Shown here piece by piece: positions 18,299 to 27,210 of a DNA stretch of 64,000 nucleotides. Each line of letters begins with the position of its first letter. Within the stretch, counting starts at the first letter, position 1. The notes below the pieces were generated by a model. It had not been told where the DNA came from. It saw only the letters and a list, made by a program, of their open reading frames with translations, and did no database searches. The stretch is from Kurthia zopfii. GTDB taxonomy: Bacteria > Bacillota > Bacilli > Bacillales_A > Planococcaceae. The stretch lies in NCBI RefSeq assembly GCF_003143955.1, contig NZ_QFVS01000001.1, positions 1 through 64,000 on the forward strand, in the 5' to 3' direction. A program made the translations under genes and the position numbers.

Positions 18299-18327
18299 CT
18301 GACAAAATGCAAAAATATCCATATAAT
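18299..18327 (+). promoter_or_regulatory. Promoter for the DUF1569-like gene
   Basis: CTGACA, 17-base spacer, perfect TATAAT; transcription would start about 30 bases before the ATG at 18367. Lies back to back with the mnt promoter. Confidence 0.75.
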
Positions 18328-18366
18328 GAAATGTATATATTAATAGGTAGAGGAGCGTGATTTTTT

Positions 18367-18816
18367 ATGAAAACTATTTTTGAAAAAGATGGTTTTTCAG
18401 AAGTTTTAGAACGTCTTGACCGCTTATCGCCACAATCGCAAGCAAAATGGGGGAGTATGAATGTTGCGCAAATGCTCGCTCATTGTAATGCATTTCAAGA
18501 TATACCGATGCAAAAAACGCAGAGTGAACTTGATTTCATTGGTCGTTTCGTTGGTCCGTTTATTCGACCGATGATGTATAATGACAAACCTTTACCACAT
18601 GACTTGTCGACGATTGCTTCGATCAAAATGACGGATGAGAAAAATTTTGACGTTGAAAAAATTACGCTTAAATCAAAATTACAGGAGTTTTATGAAGCAG
18701 GGCCAAATTCATGTGATGGAGTTATTCATCCATTTTTCGGAAAATTAACGGGAGAGCAATGGGGAAAAGGGGTATATAAACATTTAGATCATCATTTTCA
18801 GCAATTCGGTGTATAA
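18367..18816 (+). CDS. DUF1569/DinB-like four-helix protein
   Basis: 149 residues, no signal peptide or membrane span. The segment W-x-S-M-N-V-A-Q-M-L-A-H-C (residues 29-41) is the helix 2 histidine motif typical of DUF1569 proteins, relatives of the DinB/YfiT fold in which three histidines can bind a metal. A further histidine pair stands at HLDHH near the C-terminus. Biochemical role unknown. Own promoter; the following small membrane protein gene starts 22 bases after its stop and is probably cotranscribed. Confidence 0.7.
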   Translation: MKTIFEKDGFSEVLERLDRLSPQSQAKWGSMNVAQMLAHCNAFQDIPMQKTQSELDFIGRFVGPFIRPMMYNDKPLPHDLSTIASIKMTDEKNFDVEKITLKSKLQEFYEAGPNSCDGVIHPFFGKLTGEQWGKGVYKHLDHHFQQFGV

Positions 18817-18838
18817 AAATAATTGGGTGGTGTAATTC

Positions 18839-19144
18839 ATGGTTCATGATGGCAATATTATGTTTGCGGTACTTATTTTATCTTTCATCTTATTAATGCT
18901 ATTACTAGAAAAGCATATAAAGCTTTCGCAATCGGAGGGTACAATTACTTTACCCAAAATTGCTGCACCTACAACAATTGTTGTACTTTTTATGCTTAAT
19001 TTCTTTTTATCGCTCAATTGGCAAAAACCAAGTGAAAGAGAGTGGATTTTACTAGTTGGTTTCATGATCATTGCTGTTCTCTTTATTTTGAACTTAGTTA
19101 TTCGATCGAAAATACGAAAAAAAGTAGGAATCGTGGCAAAATAA
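18839..19144 (+). CDS. Small membrane protein, unknown
   Basis: 101 residues with three likely spans (MFAVLILSFILLMLLL, TTIVVLFMLNFFLSL, WILLVGFMIIAVLFILNLV) and a basic C-terminus. Ribosome binding site GGTGGTG before the ATG. No family recognised. Its last codons form the left arm of the shared terminator. Confidence 0.65.
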   Translation: MVHDGNIMFAVLILSFILLMLLLEKHIKLSQSEGTITLPKIAAPTTIVVLFMLNFFLSLNWQKPSEREWILLVGFMIIAVLFILNLVIRSKIRKKVGIVAK

Positions 19145-19164
19145 TTGCCTGATTCCTACTTTTC
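19124..19164. terminator. Terminator overlapping a stop codon, convergent with helD
   Basis: GTAGGAATC / GATTCCTAC arms with an inner TTGCC-type pairing, followed by TTTT; the left arm lies within the coding sequence. Confidence 0.75.
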
Positions 19165-19165
19165 C

Positions 19166-21484
19166 TTAGTTCATTTCATATCGATTTTCTGGGACAGCTT
19201 CCAATAAAGGTGTTACGGATCCAACAGAATGAATTTGCAACGCATGCATGGCGCGTGTACATACAGTGTAGAAAGTTTTGCGAAGTGAATCGTCCGCATA
19301 TACTTCAGTAGAAGCGTTGTAGACAATTACTGCGTCGAATTCAATCCCTTTCGACAAGTAAGAAGGGATAACAACAGTGCCGACTTCATACTCTGAAGTA
19401 CTTTGCTTCACTCTTTTAATATTTGGAATATTAGATAATGCTTCATAAGCTTCCACACATTCCTCATCTGAAAGACAAATTACGGCAATGCTTTGGTAGC
19501 CGTGATTTTGGAAGTCGTGAATTTGCTTTGAAAGAGCATCATGTAGAGCTTTTTTCGATGTGTGCGTTGTCACGACTGGACGTGAACCTGCTCGATTGAA
19601 AGAGACAATTGATTCACCATTCGGCACGATGCTTTTCGTGAATTCGATAATTTCCTTCGTTGAGCGGTAACTGCGCTGAATATTGACGACAGCCGTTTCA
19701 TCCTCGCCATACAATGAAGTAAGCGACATGAAGTCATTTGTATCTTTCGCATGGGCGAAAATGGCTTGATTGAAGTCGCCAAGAACTGTCATATTCGCAG
19801 CAGGGAAGAGACGCTTTAAAAATTCAAATTGGAAAGCAGAATAATCCTGTGCTTCATCAATTAGTAAATGTCTAATTTGGCGATTTGTTTGGAATCCTTT
19901 CATCAATTCTTGCATGAAAAGGAATGGAGTTGCATCCTCATAATACAATTCATCCAGATCCATTTTTCTGAAAGTATCGATGCGAATTTCTGACCAAAGT
20001 GTTAGATTATCTTGAACGAGCCAGTCAAATAGATGGCGATAAATTGTTTTTGAATCAATGAAATCGACATTATTGACTTTTTTACGTAGTTTATTCATTT
20101 TTCTTTTCACTAAGTAAATCGCTAAATCTCGATGTGTTAAATCGTATTCATCATATTCAGAAGGTCTATAACCTTTTTTCTTCGCCATGATCTTATGGAT
20201 TTTCGTGAAGCGGTCATCTGAAATTAATTCAATTTCATCGAGGATCCAATCTGATTTAATCGCTTTTTTCTCCGTTTCTTTCAACAGTTTTAAAATCGAT
20301 TCCTTTAGTAAATCAAGGCGATTGTGAAGCTTCATACCAAGATTTTCACTATAAAATTGATTGTATAATTGCTCTTTCGTCATAATGACTTCACCATTGA
20401 AATTGAGATCATGGAATAGCATGCCTTCTTCACTTAATGACACGAAATAACGTTCCATCGCTTCGAAATAGGCAGGGGAAGCTTTATATTTAATCGCTTG
20501 AAGTCTTTGCCCATAGCCTTCTTGATTTTTCGCAGTTAAAATAAATTCAAGTTGATCATACGGGTTTTCTAGCTTCATTTCGTCACCAAGGCGATGCTCC
20601 AAATAATCTTGGAAAGTCACTTGCTGCATATTTTCCTCACCAAGTTCAGGCAAGACATTCGACACATAGCTATTAAACATCGTATTCGGCGAGAATAGAA
20701 TGATTTGATCTGCTGTCATCGATTCACGGTATTTATATAGTAGGTATGCAACACGTTGAAGTGCGGCAGAAGTCTTCCCAGATCCAGCAGAGCCGTGAAC
20801 GATCAGAAGTCGACTACCTGTATGGCGAATAATTTTATTTTGTTCTTGTTGAATTGTTGCGACAATACTATGCATTTTTTTGTCGGTACTTTGACCAAGC
20901 ACTTGTTGTAATACTTCATCGCCAATCGTGACAGAAGCATCGAACATTGTCTGTAATTGGCCATCACGAATCATATATTGGATTTTCTTCTCCAATTGAC
21001 CGGTTATTTTTTTGTGAGAAGGGGTGCGGTAGTAAGTCGGCCCAATTTCAGATTCATAGTAAATGCTCGAAATCGGTGCGCGCCAATCATATATTAGAAT
21101 TTCATCATTTGCTTCGTCAGTTAAAGTGGCAATGCCAATGTAAATTTCATCCGTTGTTTTTTCGCGATCTTCACGAAAATCGATTCGACCAAAATACGGA
21201 TTATCCTTCATTTTTCTAAGTTTCGAACTTTTCTTATTCGCATGGCGATGCATACTTTGGTTCACCGCAAGCGCTTGCGTTTCTTGACGTAAGCCAATCA
21301 TCGTTTCAAGGTAGTCATCGAAGCTTTCGACATTTACTTTTACTTCATCCCAGAAATATTTCTGAATGTTATTCCGTTCATTTTTTAATTGTGATGATTC
21401 TCCAACTAGTTGTTGTAGTTCATTATTGATCGTTTGAATTACTTCTGTGATCCGTTGTTGCTCTCGTTGAAATGCTGCATCCAA
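19166..21484 (-). CDS. helD: RNA polymerase recycling motor ATPase HelD
   Basis: 772-residue UvrD/SF1-like ATPase that in Bacillus binds RNA polymerase and clears it from stalled or post-termination complexes. Features in order: an N-terminal coiled-coil arm (residues 1-90) that reaches into the polymerase, Walker A VHGSAGSGKTSAALQRVA near 230, the HelD-specific insertion, helicase motif II LIDEAQDYSAFQ near 545, QRSYRST-like motif IV and the C-terminal motif VYNASTEVYADD. The likely start is TTG at 21484 behind AAAGGGGCG. Monocistronic, with a terminator on the convergent side. Confidence 0.9.
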   Translation of the reverse strand: MDAAFQREQQRITEVIQTINNELQQLVGESSQLKNERNNIQKYFWDEVKVNVESFDDYLETMIGLRQETQALAVNQSMHRHANKKSSKLRKMKDNPYFGRIDFREDREKTTDEIYIGIATLTDEANDEILIYDWRAPISSIYYESEIGPTYYRTPSHKKITGQLEKKIQYMIRDGQLQTMFDASVTIGDEVLQQVLGQSTDKKMHSIVATIQQEQNKIIRHTGSRLLIVHGSAGSGKTSAALQRVAYLLYKYRESMTADQIILFSPNTMFNSYVSNVLPELGEENMQQVTFQDYLEHRLGDEMKLENPYDQLEFILTAKNQEGYGQRLQAIKYKASPAYFEAMERYFVSLSEEGMLFHDLNFNGEVIMTKEQLYNQFYSENLGMKLHNRLDLLKESILKLLKETEKKAIKSDWILDEIELISDDRFTKIHKIMAKKKGYRPSEYDEYDLTHRDLAIYLVKRKMNKLRKKVNNVDFIDSKTIYRHLFDWLVQDNLTLWSEIRIDTFRKMDLDELYYEDATPFLFMQELMKGFQTNRQIRHLLIDEAQDYSAFQFEFLKRLFPAANMTVLGDFNQAIFAHAKDTNDFMSLTSLYGEDETAVVNIQRSYRSTKEIIEFTKSIVPNGESIVSFNRAGSRPVVTTHTSKKALHDALSKQIHDFQNHGYQSIAVICLSDEECVEAYEALSNIPNIKRVKQSTSEYEVGTVVIPSYLSKGIEFDAVIVYNASTEVYADDSLRKTFYTVCTRAMHALQIHSVGSVTPLLEAVPENRYEMN

Positions 21485-21669
21485 ATGGATCGCCCCTTTG
21501 ACTATTTGATGTTTGACAAAATTTGATTTGTACTGTATTATTTAAAATAAGGAATACTATACGATTTCTTCTATAAATGCGTATAGCTAATATAATATAC
21601 CATGAATAAAGTATTGTCGCAATCATATTGATGGTTGACGACGTTTTTTTATGCCTTTTTTTAATTAAT

Positions 21670-21688
21670 AATGAGAATCATTTTCATT
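21670..21688 (+). promoter_or_regulatory. Fur box upstream of the haem monooxygenase gene
   Basis: AATGAGAATCATTTTCATT is close to the classical 19-bp Fur consensus and overlaps a TTGACA -35 hexamer at 21687-21692. Iron-replete repression of the downstream gene is expected. Confidence 0.8.
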
Positions 21689-21747
21689 GACAATGCATTA
21701 ATATGTTTAGTACGCTTAATACATACATAGTGAAAGGGAGTTTTAAC

Positions 21748-22050
21748 ATGATTGTACAAATGAGAAGATTCACCGTAACAGAAGGCAATGGCCATTTAAT
21801 GGTTGAAAAATTTACAAAAGGTGGCGGCTTAGTTGAACAACAACCAGGCTTCATCGACAAAACTGTTTTAGAGAAAAAAGTACGCCGTGGCGAAGAAGAA
21901 GTCATTATGCTTGTTCGCTGGGAATCAGAAGAAGCATGGAAAGCATGGGAGAAAAGTCCGGAACATATCGCCGGACATCGCGAAAACCGTGGCAAGCCAA
22001 AACCAGACCATGTGTTGAATGTTGAAGTAACGATGTATGAAGTGAAATAA
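21748..22050 (+). CDS. hmoA: Haem-degrading monooxygenase, HmoA/IsdG type
   Basis: 100-residue antibiotic biosynthesis monooxygenase (ABM) fold protein. The ordering RFTVTEGNGHLMVEKF, QPGF, WESEEAWKAWEKSPEH and a histidine in IAGHRENRG resembles Bacillus HmoA, a dimeric ferredoxin-like enzyme that opens haem to release iron. ATG 21748 follows AAAGGGAG; an upstream in-frame ATG at 21703 lies within the promoter. A Fur box overlapping the -35 supports an iron-starvation role. Confidence 0.85.
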   Translation: MIVQMRRFTVTEGNGHLMVEKFTKGGGLVEQQPGFIDKTVLEKKVRRGEEEVIMLVRWESEEAWKAWEKSPEHIAGHRENRGKPKPDHVLNVEVTMYEVK

Positions 22051-22131
22051 TGAATTAAGTCTAGGTATATGTGCAAACTAATTACCGCTCAATCGTGGTT
22101 TCGTTTTTTTAAAAAGTCTAAAACCCCAAAA

Positions 22132-22163
22132 AACCCGTAGCCGAAAAATTTCAGCTACGGGTT
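22132..22163 (-). terminator. Terminator of the SDR gene
   Basis: AACCCGTAGC / GCTACGGGTT stem; on the minus strand it is followed by TTTTTT. Confidence 0.8.
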
Positions 22164-22170
22164 CATTTTA

Positions 22171-22896
22171 TTAGTAAGGGTTCGTTCCTAGAATAGTTGC
22201 TTGTTTTACGTAGATACGGTTTGGAAGAGTTAATTGGTTGACGATTACTTCAGCCAAATCTTCTGGTTGCATCATACGTGCTTCTTTCGCTTCATCTACC
22301 AGTCCAGAGTTACGCGCTAAATCCGTTACAACTGTACTTGGAGCAAGTGCAGTCACACGAATATTATTGCGACGAACTTCCTGTGCTAATGATTCGGTTA
22401 AACCAATCATCCCAAATTTCGCTGCAGAGTAGGCAGTAGAAGTAGCGGCACCGTTTAAGCCATTTGTAGAAGAAATATTGATGATGTCGCCTTCATTTTT
22501 CTCAATCATTTGAGGAAGTACTGCATGTGTTACATGGTAAGTACCGAAAAGGCTTGTATCAACGATTTTCTTCCAAGTAGTAGGATCTTGTTCGACTAAT
22601 TTGCCGAAACCACCCATACCCGCATTATTAATTAAAATATCTGCTTTGCCGTTTTCAGAAGTTAATTGTTCGATGGCACGATTTACTTCTTCAAAACTTG
22701 TAACATCAGCAGTAGCAAATGCAGCTTGACCGCCATTCGCTTTGATTTTTTCAGCAACAGCTTTTACTTCAGTTTCTGTACGAGATAGAAGTCCAACTGT
22801 AACACCTTCAGCTGCTAGTGCTTCAGCAACAGCGCGACCGATTCCACGGCCAGCTCCTGTTACGACAGCTACTTTACCTTTTAGAGATTGTGGCAT
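22171..22896 (-). CDS. Short-chain dehydrogenase/reductase (3-ketoacyl-ACP reductase-like)
   Basis: 241-residue classical SDR. The cofactor motif TGAGRGIGRAVA is near residue 14, NNAGMGGFG near 92, catalytic serine in NISSTNG near 140 and Y-S-A-A-K near 153. It resembles Bacillus FabG paralogues such as YoxD; the main fabG normally sits in the fatty-acid cluster, so this is probably a paralogue acting on another carbonyl substrate. Monocistronic, with its own terminator. Confidence 0.85.
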   Translation of the reverse strand: MPQSLKGKVAVVTGAGRGIGRAVAEALAAEGVTVGLLSRTETEVKAVAEKIKANGGQAAFATADVTSFEEVNRAIEQLTSENGKADILINNAGMGGFGKLVEQDPTTWKKIVDTSLFGTYHVTHAVLPQMIEKNEGDIINISSTNGLNGAATSTAYSAAKFGMIGLTESLAQEVRRNNIRVTALAPSTVVTDLARNSGLVDEAKEARMMQPEDLAEVIVNQLTLPNRIYVKQATILGTNPY

Positions 22897-22964
22897 TTAA
22901 ATCATTCCTTTCTTATTTCTTCTATATTATAAAGGAATTTAAGTTCTGTATAAAGAAATGTGCA

Positions 22965-24146
22965 TTAGACAGACTGTTTCAAAGATTCCACGAAATGCCC
23001 AATACGTTTTATGGACTCTTGTAATTGTTCAAATGAAGCGGCGTACGAACAGCGGATATGTCCTTCACCACTCGTACCGAATACATCACCAGGTACTACC
23101 GCAACTTTTTCTTGTTGAAGCAACTGTTCTGCGAATTGCTGTGAAGTTAAGCCTGTTGATGCGATCGAAGGGAAAGCATAAAATGCTCCACCCGGATTAT
23201 GGCAAGTAAGGCCCATATCATTAAATGATTGAACGATGTAATTACGACGACGACGATAACTTTTGACCATTTCATCTACTTCTGGACGACCATTACGAAG
23301 CGCTTCAATTGCCGCGTATTGAGACATAGTTGATGCACACATTAATTGATATTGAAAAATCTTCAGCATTGCTTCTGCAATAGGTTCAGGCGCACAGACG
23401 AATCCTAGTCGCCATCCAGTCATTGCGAAGCCTTTAGAGAAGCCTGACACGAGAATCGTACGCTCTTGCATCCCATCGATTGCAGCCATACTCGTATATT
23501 CTTCATCATATGCAAGTTCAGCATAGATTTCATCGGCAATTACGAGTACATCATGTTTGATGGCATACTGAGCGATTGCTTGTAGTTCAGATTTATTCAG
23601 CATTGTGCCAGTCGGATTATTCGGAGAACAGAGCATGATTGCTTTCGTTCGAGGAGTCGTGACATCTTCAAGTTGTTCTGCAGTAATTTTAAAATCATTT
23701 TCTTTCAAAGCTTGGACTGTCACTGCTTTACCACCTGCTAAAGTAACCATTGGTACATAGGATACGAAGCAAGGCTCGACGACGATCACTTCTTCGCCAG
23801 GATCTAAAATTGTGCGCATCGCAATATCAATTGCTGAACTTGCGCCTACAGTGACGATGACTTCATTATGCGCGTCATATCGAACGCCAAATCGCTGATT
23901 CATATAATGAGTGATTTCTTGGCGAAGCTCTAATAGACCAGCATTAGGTGTATAGGCTGTGTAACCAAGTTCAAGTGAGCGAATCGCTTCCTCACGAACA
24001 TGCCAAGGTGTGACGAAATCGGGTTCACCAACACCGAGCGAGATCACGCCTTCCATACTTGCAGCAAGGTCGAAAAATTTTCGAATGCCAGAAGGTTGTA
24101 AGTCGTTCACCATTTTTGATACATAGGAATTGCGTGTGGAGATCAT
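22965..24146 (-). CDS. alaT: Class I/II aminotransferase, alanine transaminase AlaT-like
   Basis: 393-residue PLP enzyme of fold type I. The opening SGIRKFFDLAASMEGVISLG and the segment GEPDFVTPWHVREEAI correspond closely to Bacillus YugH/AlaT as I remember it. PLP lysine lies in SGFSKGFAMTGWRLG near residue 235; SPNNPTG and ADEIYAEL are also readable. Likely reaction: alanine and 2-oxoglutarate to pyruvate and glutamate. Its start overlaps the stop of the Lrp-type regulator gene, as in the alaRT operon. Confidence 0.85.
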   Translation of the reverse strand: MISTRNSYVSKMVNDLQPSGIRKFFDLAASMEGVISLGVGEPDFVTPWHVREEAIRSLELGYTAYTPNAGLLELRQEITHYMNQRFGVRYDAHNEVIVTVGASSAIDIAMRTILDPGEEVIVVEPCFVSYVPMVTLAGGKAVTVQALKENDFKITAEQLEDVTTPRTKAIMLCSPNNPTGTMLNKSELQAIAQYAIKHDVLVIADEIYAELAYDEEYTSMAAIDGMQERTILVSGFSKGFAMTGWRLGFVCAPEPIAEAMLKIFQYQLMCASTMSQYAAIEALRNGRPEVDEMVKSYRRRRNYIVQSFNDMGLTCHNPGGAFYAFPSIASTGLTSQQFAEQLLQQEKVAVVPGDVFGTSGEGHIRCSYAASFEQLQESIKRIGHFVESLKQSV

Positions 24147-24646
24147 TAAGGTGACACCACGATTCTTTGGTCTGTGTTGCCAACTTCTAAAATTGTTCCA
24201 TCATGCTTGTATTTTTTAAGGATGAAATGAGTAGTAGTTGAGATGACTGAATCAAGTGTTGAAAGTTTCTGTGAGACGAAATTTGCTACTTCATTCATTG
24301 AATTGCCTTCGACGATTACAGAAAGGTCATAAACACCTGACATTAAGTAAACAGATTGCACTTTGTCGAAGCGGTAAATGCGTTCTGCGATATCGTCGAA
24401 ACCTACGCCTTGTTTTGGTGTTACTTTAACATCAATCATTGCGCGCACTCCAGGGTGTTCCTCTACTTTTGTCCAATCGACAAGTGAGATATATCGTACA
24501 AGGATTTTTTCATCCTCCAATTTTTTAACGGAAGCAGTCGTTTCTTCAAGAGAGAGGCCGACCATTTTGGCAACGTCTTCTAAAGGCATACGTGCATCTT
24601 TTTCTAAAATTTCAATGATTTCGATTTGCTGAGAGCTAAGTTTCAT
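24146..24646 (-). CDS. alaR: Lrp/AsnC-family regulator AlaR-like
   Basis: 166 residues. An N-terminal helix-turn-helix (ILEKDARMPLEDVAKMVGLS) is followed by a RAM ligand domain (VKVTPKQGVGFDDIAERI, VYLMSGVYDLSVIVEG). Such proteins form octamers or dodecamers and sense amino acids. It is translationally coupled to the aminotransferase gene. By analogy with Bacillus alaR it would activate the operon in response to alanine; that function is inferred from the neighbour. Confidence 0.85.
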   Translation of the reverse strand: MKLSSQQIEIIEILEKDARMPLEDVAKMVGLSLEETTASVKKLEDEKILVRYISLVDWTKVEEHPGVRAMIDVKVTPKQGVGFDDIAERIYRFDKVQSVYLMSGVYDLSVIVEGNSMNEVANFVSQKLSTLDSVISTTTHFILKKYKHDGTILEVGNTDQRIVVSP

Positions 24647-24853
24647 ATAAAATCTCCTATTCTATTTAGTTACTTTTTAAATTATATAAGATTTTTACTT
24701 ATATTTATAGAAAAAAACGAATACTTTTTATTTTGAAAATATTTACATCTTTAAACCTCGAAAAATGGGGAAATTTAACGAAACTCGTATTTCATAAATA
24801 AATCGTGTAAAATAGAATCATTGTAAAATTTAGGGAATGTAAGGGGTGTTGAA

Positions 24854-25177
24854 GTGCCGATTTATCATAAACTAGTGCGTGATCGCATATTAGATATTTT
24901 AGAATCGAAAAACTTAACATATTCAGCGAAAGTATTGAGTGATGCGAATTTCGAGCAGGCAATTAAGGCGAAATTCAATGAGGAAATAATTGAGTATCAG
25001 CAAACGGATTCGACAGAGGATGCGCTCGAAGAACTTGTCGACTTATTAGAATTAGTTTATGCCGCTGCAAGCATACATAATACGACACCTCAGCAATTAG
25101 AGTTACTGCGCCAAGATAAGGTTCAACGTAAAGGCGCGTTTGAGAATAGACATTATTTGATTGAGGTTGAGGATTGA
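24854..25177 (+). CDS. MazG-like / phosphoribosyl-ATP pyrophosphohydrolase-like protein
   Basis: 107-residue all-alpha NTP pyrophosphatase of the MazG/HisE superfamily, from GTG 24854 behind AAGGGGTG. The pattern YHKLVRDRI near the start, then FNEEIIEYQQ and a second ALEELVDLLELVYA, supplies the E-E-x2-E and E-x2-D magnesium sites. Such enzymes remove abnormal or excess NTPs. Its stop overlaps the start of the HNH gene by one base, so the two are cotranslated. Confidence 0.85.
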   Translation: MPIYHKLVRDRILDILESKNLTYSAKVLSDANFEQAIKAKFNEEIIEYQQTDSTEDALEELVDLLELVYAAASIHNTTPQQLELLRQDKVQRKGAFENRHYLIEVED

Positions 25178-26157
25178 TGGAGAAGGAAGAGAAAGTAAGA
25201 TATTCAAGATTAAAAATTGGTGAAAGAAAGGAAGGATTCTTAAAAGAAGACCAGATTTGGCAACATATTCATAGCTTTTTTTATCATGGGAAAAATTCAA
25301 GTACATATAAGTTCGGCTTTTTTAAGGCATTATTAGAAACTGTATCAGACGTCAATGTACATAATGAATTAACTTTTGACCAAGTGTTTAGACCTTTCAC
25401 TAAAATTTATTGGAATTTAGTTGTACATCATAAACTTTGGCAATCAAATAATACAAATAGAATGGCGAGTGTTCAAAGGGTGATTGAGGAGTTTCATCAG
25501 AAATATGAAATCCCTGACGAGTGGAACTTTGACCGTATTGAAACAGCTCAACAAGATCAACTAATTCGTAAAGTAAAACAAGCTGGTAAAATCAATGTAA
25601 TTGGAGCGATGTTTGGAGATTTTGATGAAAGCATCTATTCCTTTAATATAAAGGAAGAAAAAATTACAATGAACGAATTATATGTTGATTTCTTTTTGAA
25701 ATTTAAAAGAATTTTAAAAGATATTAATAACTATCAGTTAGCGATGTTTTTAGAGAAATATAATGAAGCTGAGAAAGTGAGTAATTTACTTTCAACCGTA
25801 GAGTTAGTATCTCAAAGAAAATCATTGAAAGAATTTGAGAATATTTTAAGACAAGCTGGCGTACATAGTTGTTTTTATTGCGGGAAAGAGTTGAAAAACA
25901 ATGCCCATGTCGATCACTTTATTCCATGGAGTTATATACAAAATGATCGTTTATGGAATTTTGTATTGGCGTGCCAAAGTTGCAATTCTAAAAAGAGCAA
26001 TAAATTAGCGCCACAAGAAGCGGTCGATCGCATTATCGCACGAAATGAACTGATGGTTTGCGAAGAAAAATATTCATCTTATTTCACAAATTATGATGAA
26101 GAAAAAATATTAACAAGCTATCGCTACTCTGAAGCAAATGGCTTTAAGCATTTATAA
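25177..26157 (+). CDS. HNH endonuclease domain protein
   Basis: 326 residues. An N-terminal helical part of about 220 residues of unknown function begins after a charged segment (KFGFFKALLETVSDVNVHNE). A C-terminal HNH module follows: C-F-Y-C-G-K, then AHVDHFIPWSYI with the D-H catalytic pair, and LACQSCNSKKSNKLA with the second C-x2-C zinc pair and the N. Such proteins occur in defence-linked loci as well as orphan genes. ATG 25177 overlaps the preceding stop. No toxin or methylase partner is visible. Confidence 0.8.
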   Translation: MEKEEKVRYSRLKIGERKEGFLKEDQIWQHIHSFFYHGKNSSTYKFGFFKALLETVSDVNVHNELTFDQVFRPFTKIYWNLVVHHKLWQSNNTNRMASVQRVIEEFHQKYEIPDEWNFDRIETAQQDQLIRKVKQAGKINVIGAMFGDFDESIYSFNIKEEKITMNELYVDFFLKFKRILKDINNYQLAMFLEKYNEAEKVSNLLSTVELVSQRKSLKEFENILRQAGVHSCFYCGKELKNNAHVDHFIPWSYIQNDRLWNFVLACQSCNSKKSNKLAPQEAVDRIIARNELMVCEEKYSSYFTNYDEEKILTSYRYSEANGFKHL

Positions 26158-26175
26158 CAAACAGGAGTGAATCCT

Positions 26176-26880
26176 TTGAATTTAGAAATTAAAACATTTA
26201 TTCGCATCCATCCAGAAAGAGAGGAGTTAGATGTTGATCAAGAATATCCGGGCTATATAGAGATGAAAGGTCTGGAAGATGAAGGTGTCTTCAATTTTGA
26301 GTTTGGGCGTTCGGGTGGGTATCCTTCGGGGAAAGTGGTATTTTATGTAGATGGGCAGCCGCTTCATTTTAACGCGGATGTGTGGGAATTGTATCCTTTT
26401 TGGGAGGATTTGATTAAAGAATTAAGAACAGTTGATCGCTCGATTGAGAAAAGTAATGTGCATGTACACTACGCGAGCGACTTAATTTCTGATCAGTTTA
26501 CGATTCGATATTTTCATCATCAGAATAAAATGCAATTACTGTTCAAAAATCAGGATTTCCATTATTCAACGGATGTATTAGGCGAATTCATAATAATCGA
26601 CTTCAAAAAAGCGATATTACAAGGTTTTTTAGATTTCATGTGGCATACGAATTTAAATTTCGAAATCATCACGCATGATTCAAATGAAGATGAAATTGAA
26701 TTTGAGCGATTGCGCGAAGAGGAGAAGGGGGTCAGTGAATTATATAATTGTCGCTATATTTTCCAACAATTTATGAAGGAAGCATATCGGCAAAAAAGCT
26801 ATAATCTCGATCAACTTATTCAGTTCGATTTTGATTCAGGATTCCGATTTTCAAAATTAGTATATGATTTAGGGGATTAA
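26176..26880 (+). CDS. Hypothetical protein, third gene of the MazG/HNH cassette
   Basis: 234 residues from TTG 26176, which is correctly spaced from AGGAG at 26163-26167; the GTG at 26167 overlaps that site. Soluble, acidic, rich in aromatic residues, with an RSGGYPSGKVVFYVDGQPL segment near residue 45. No family recognised. It follows the HNH gene after 18 bases and ends at a strong terminator, so the three genes are probably one transcript. Confidence 0.65.
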   Translation: MNLEIKTFIRIHPEREELDVDQEYPGYIEMKGLEDEGVFNFEFGRSGGYPSGKVVFYVDGQPLHFNADVWELYPFWEDLIKELRTVDRSIEKSNVHVHYASDLISDQFTIRYFHHQNKMQLLFKNQDFHYSTDVLGEFIIIDFKKAILQGFLDFMWHTNLNFEIITHDSNEDEIEFERLREEEKGVSELYNCRYIFQQFMKEAYRQKSYNLDQLIQFDFDSGFRFSKLVYDLGD

Positions 26881-26885
26881 AAATT

Positions 26886-26947
26886 AAAAACACCTTTGAC
26901 CAAGTAGTCATTTTTTTGACTAACTGTTCAAAAAAGGTGTTTTTTTT
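26886..26947 (+). terminator. Terminator after the HNH cassette
   Basis: Long stem AAAAACACCTTT / AAAAAGGTGTTTTT with an internal smaller AGTCA/TGACT pairing, followed by a T-run. Confidence 0.85.
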
Positions 26948-27210
26948 CATAATTCAGACCGCCATTAAAAACATTTTTTGTTAAATAAAATGTAAAATAC
27001 TCTAGACTATGTACCTTTTTTGTTGATTCGTGTTCACACAATTATCACTTGTTTCCGAGTTATTCTATTCTTATTACAAGTATGCTACACTATGATAAGG
27101 ATATTTTTCATAAAAGAAAACGTATTAAAATATAACATTTTGACTTGTTGTTGCGTTAAAGTGTTAGCGGATACATTTTCGGCAAATTTAAGTATATAAG
27201 GATGGTAAAT

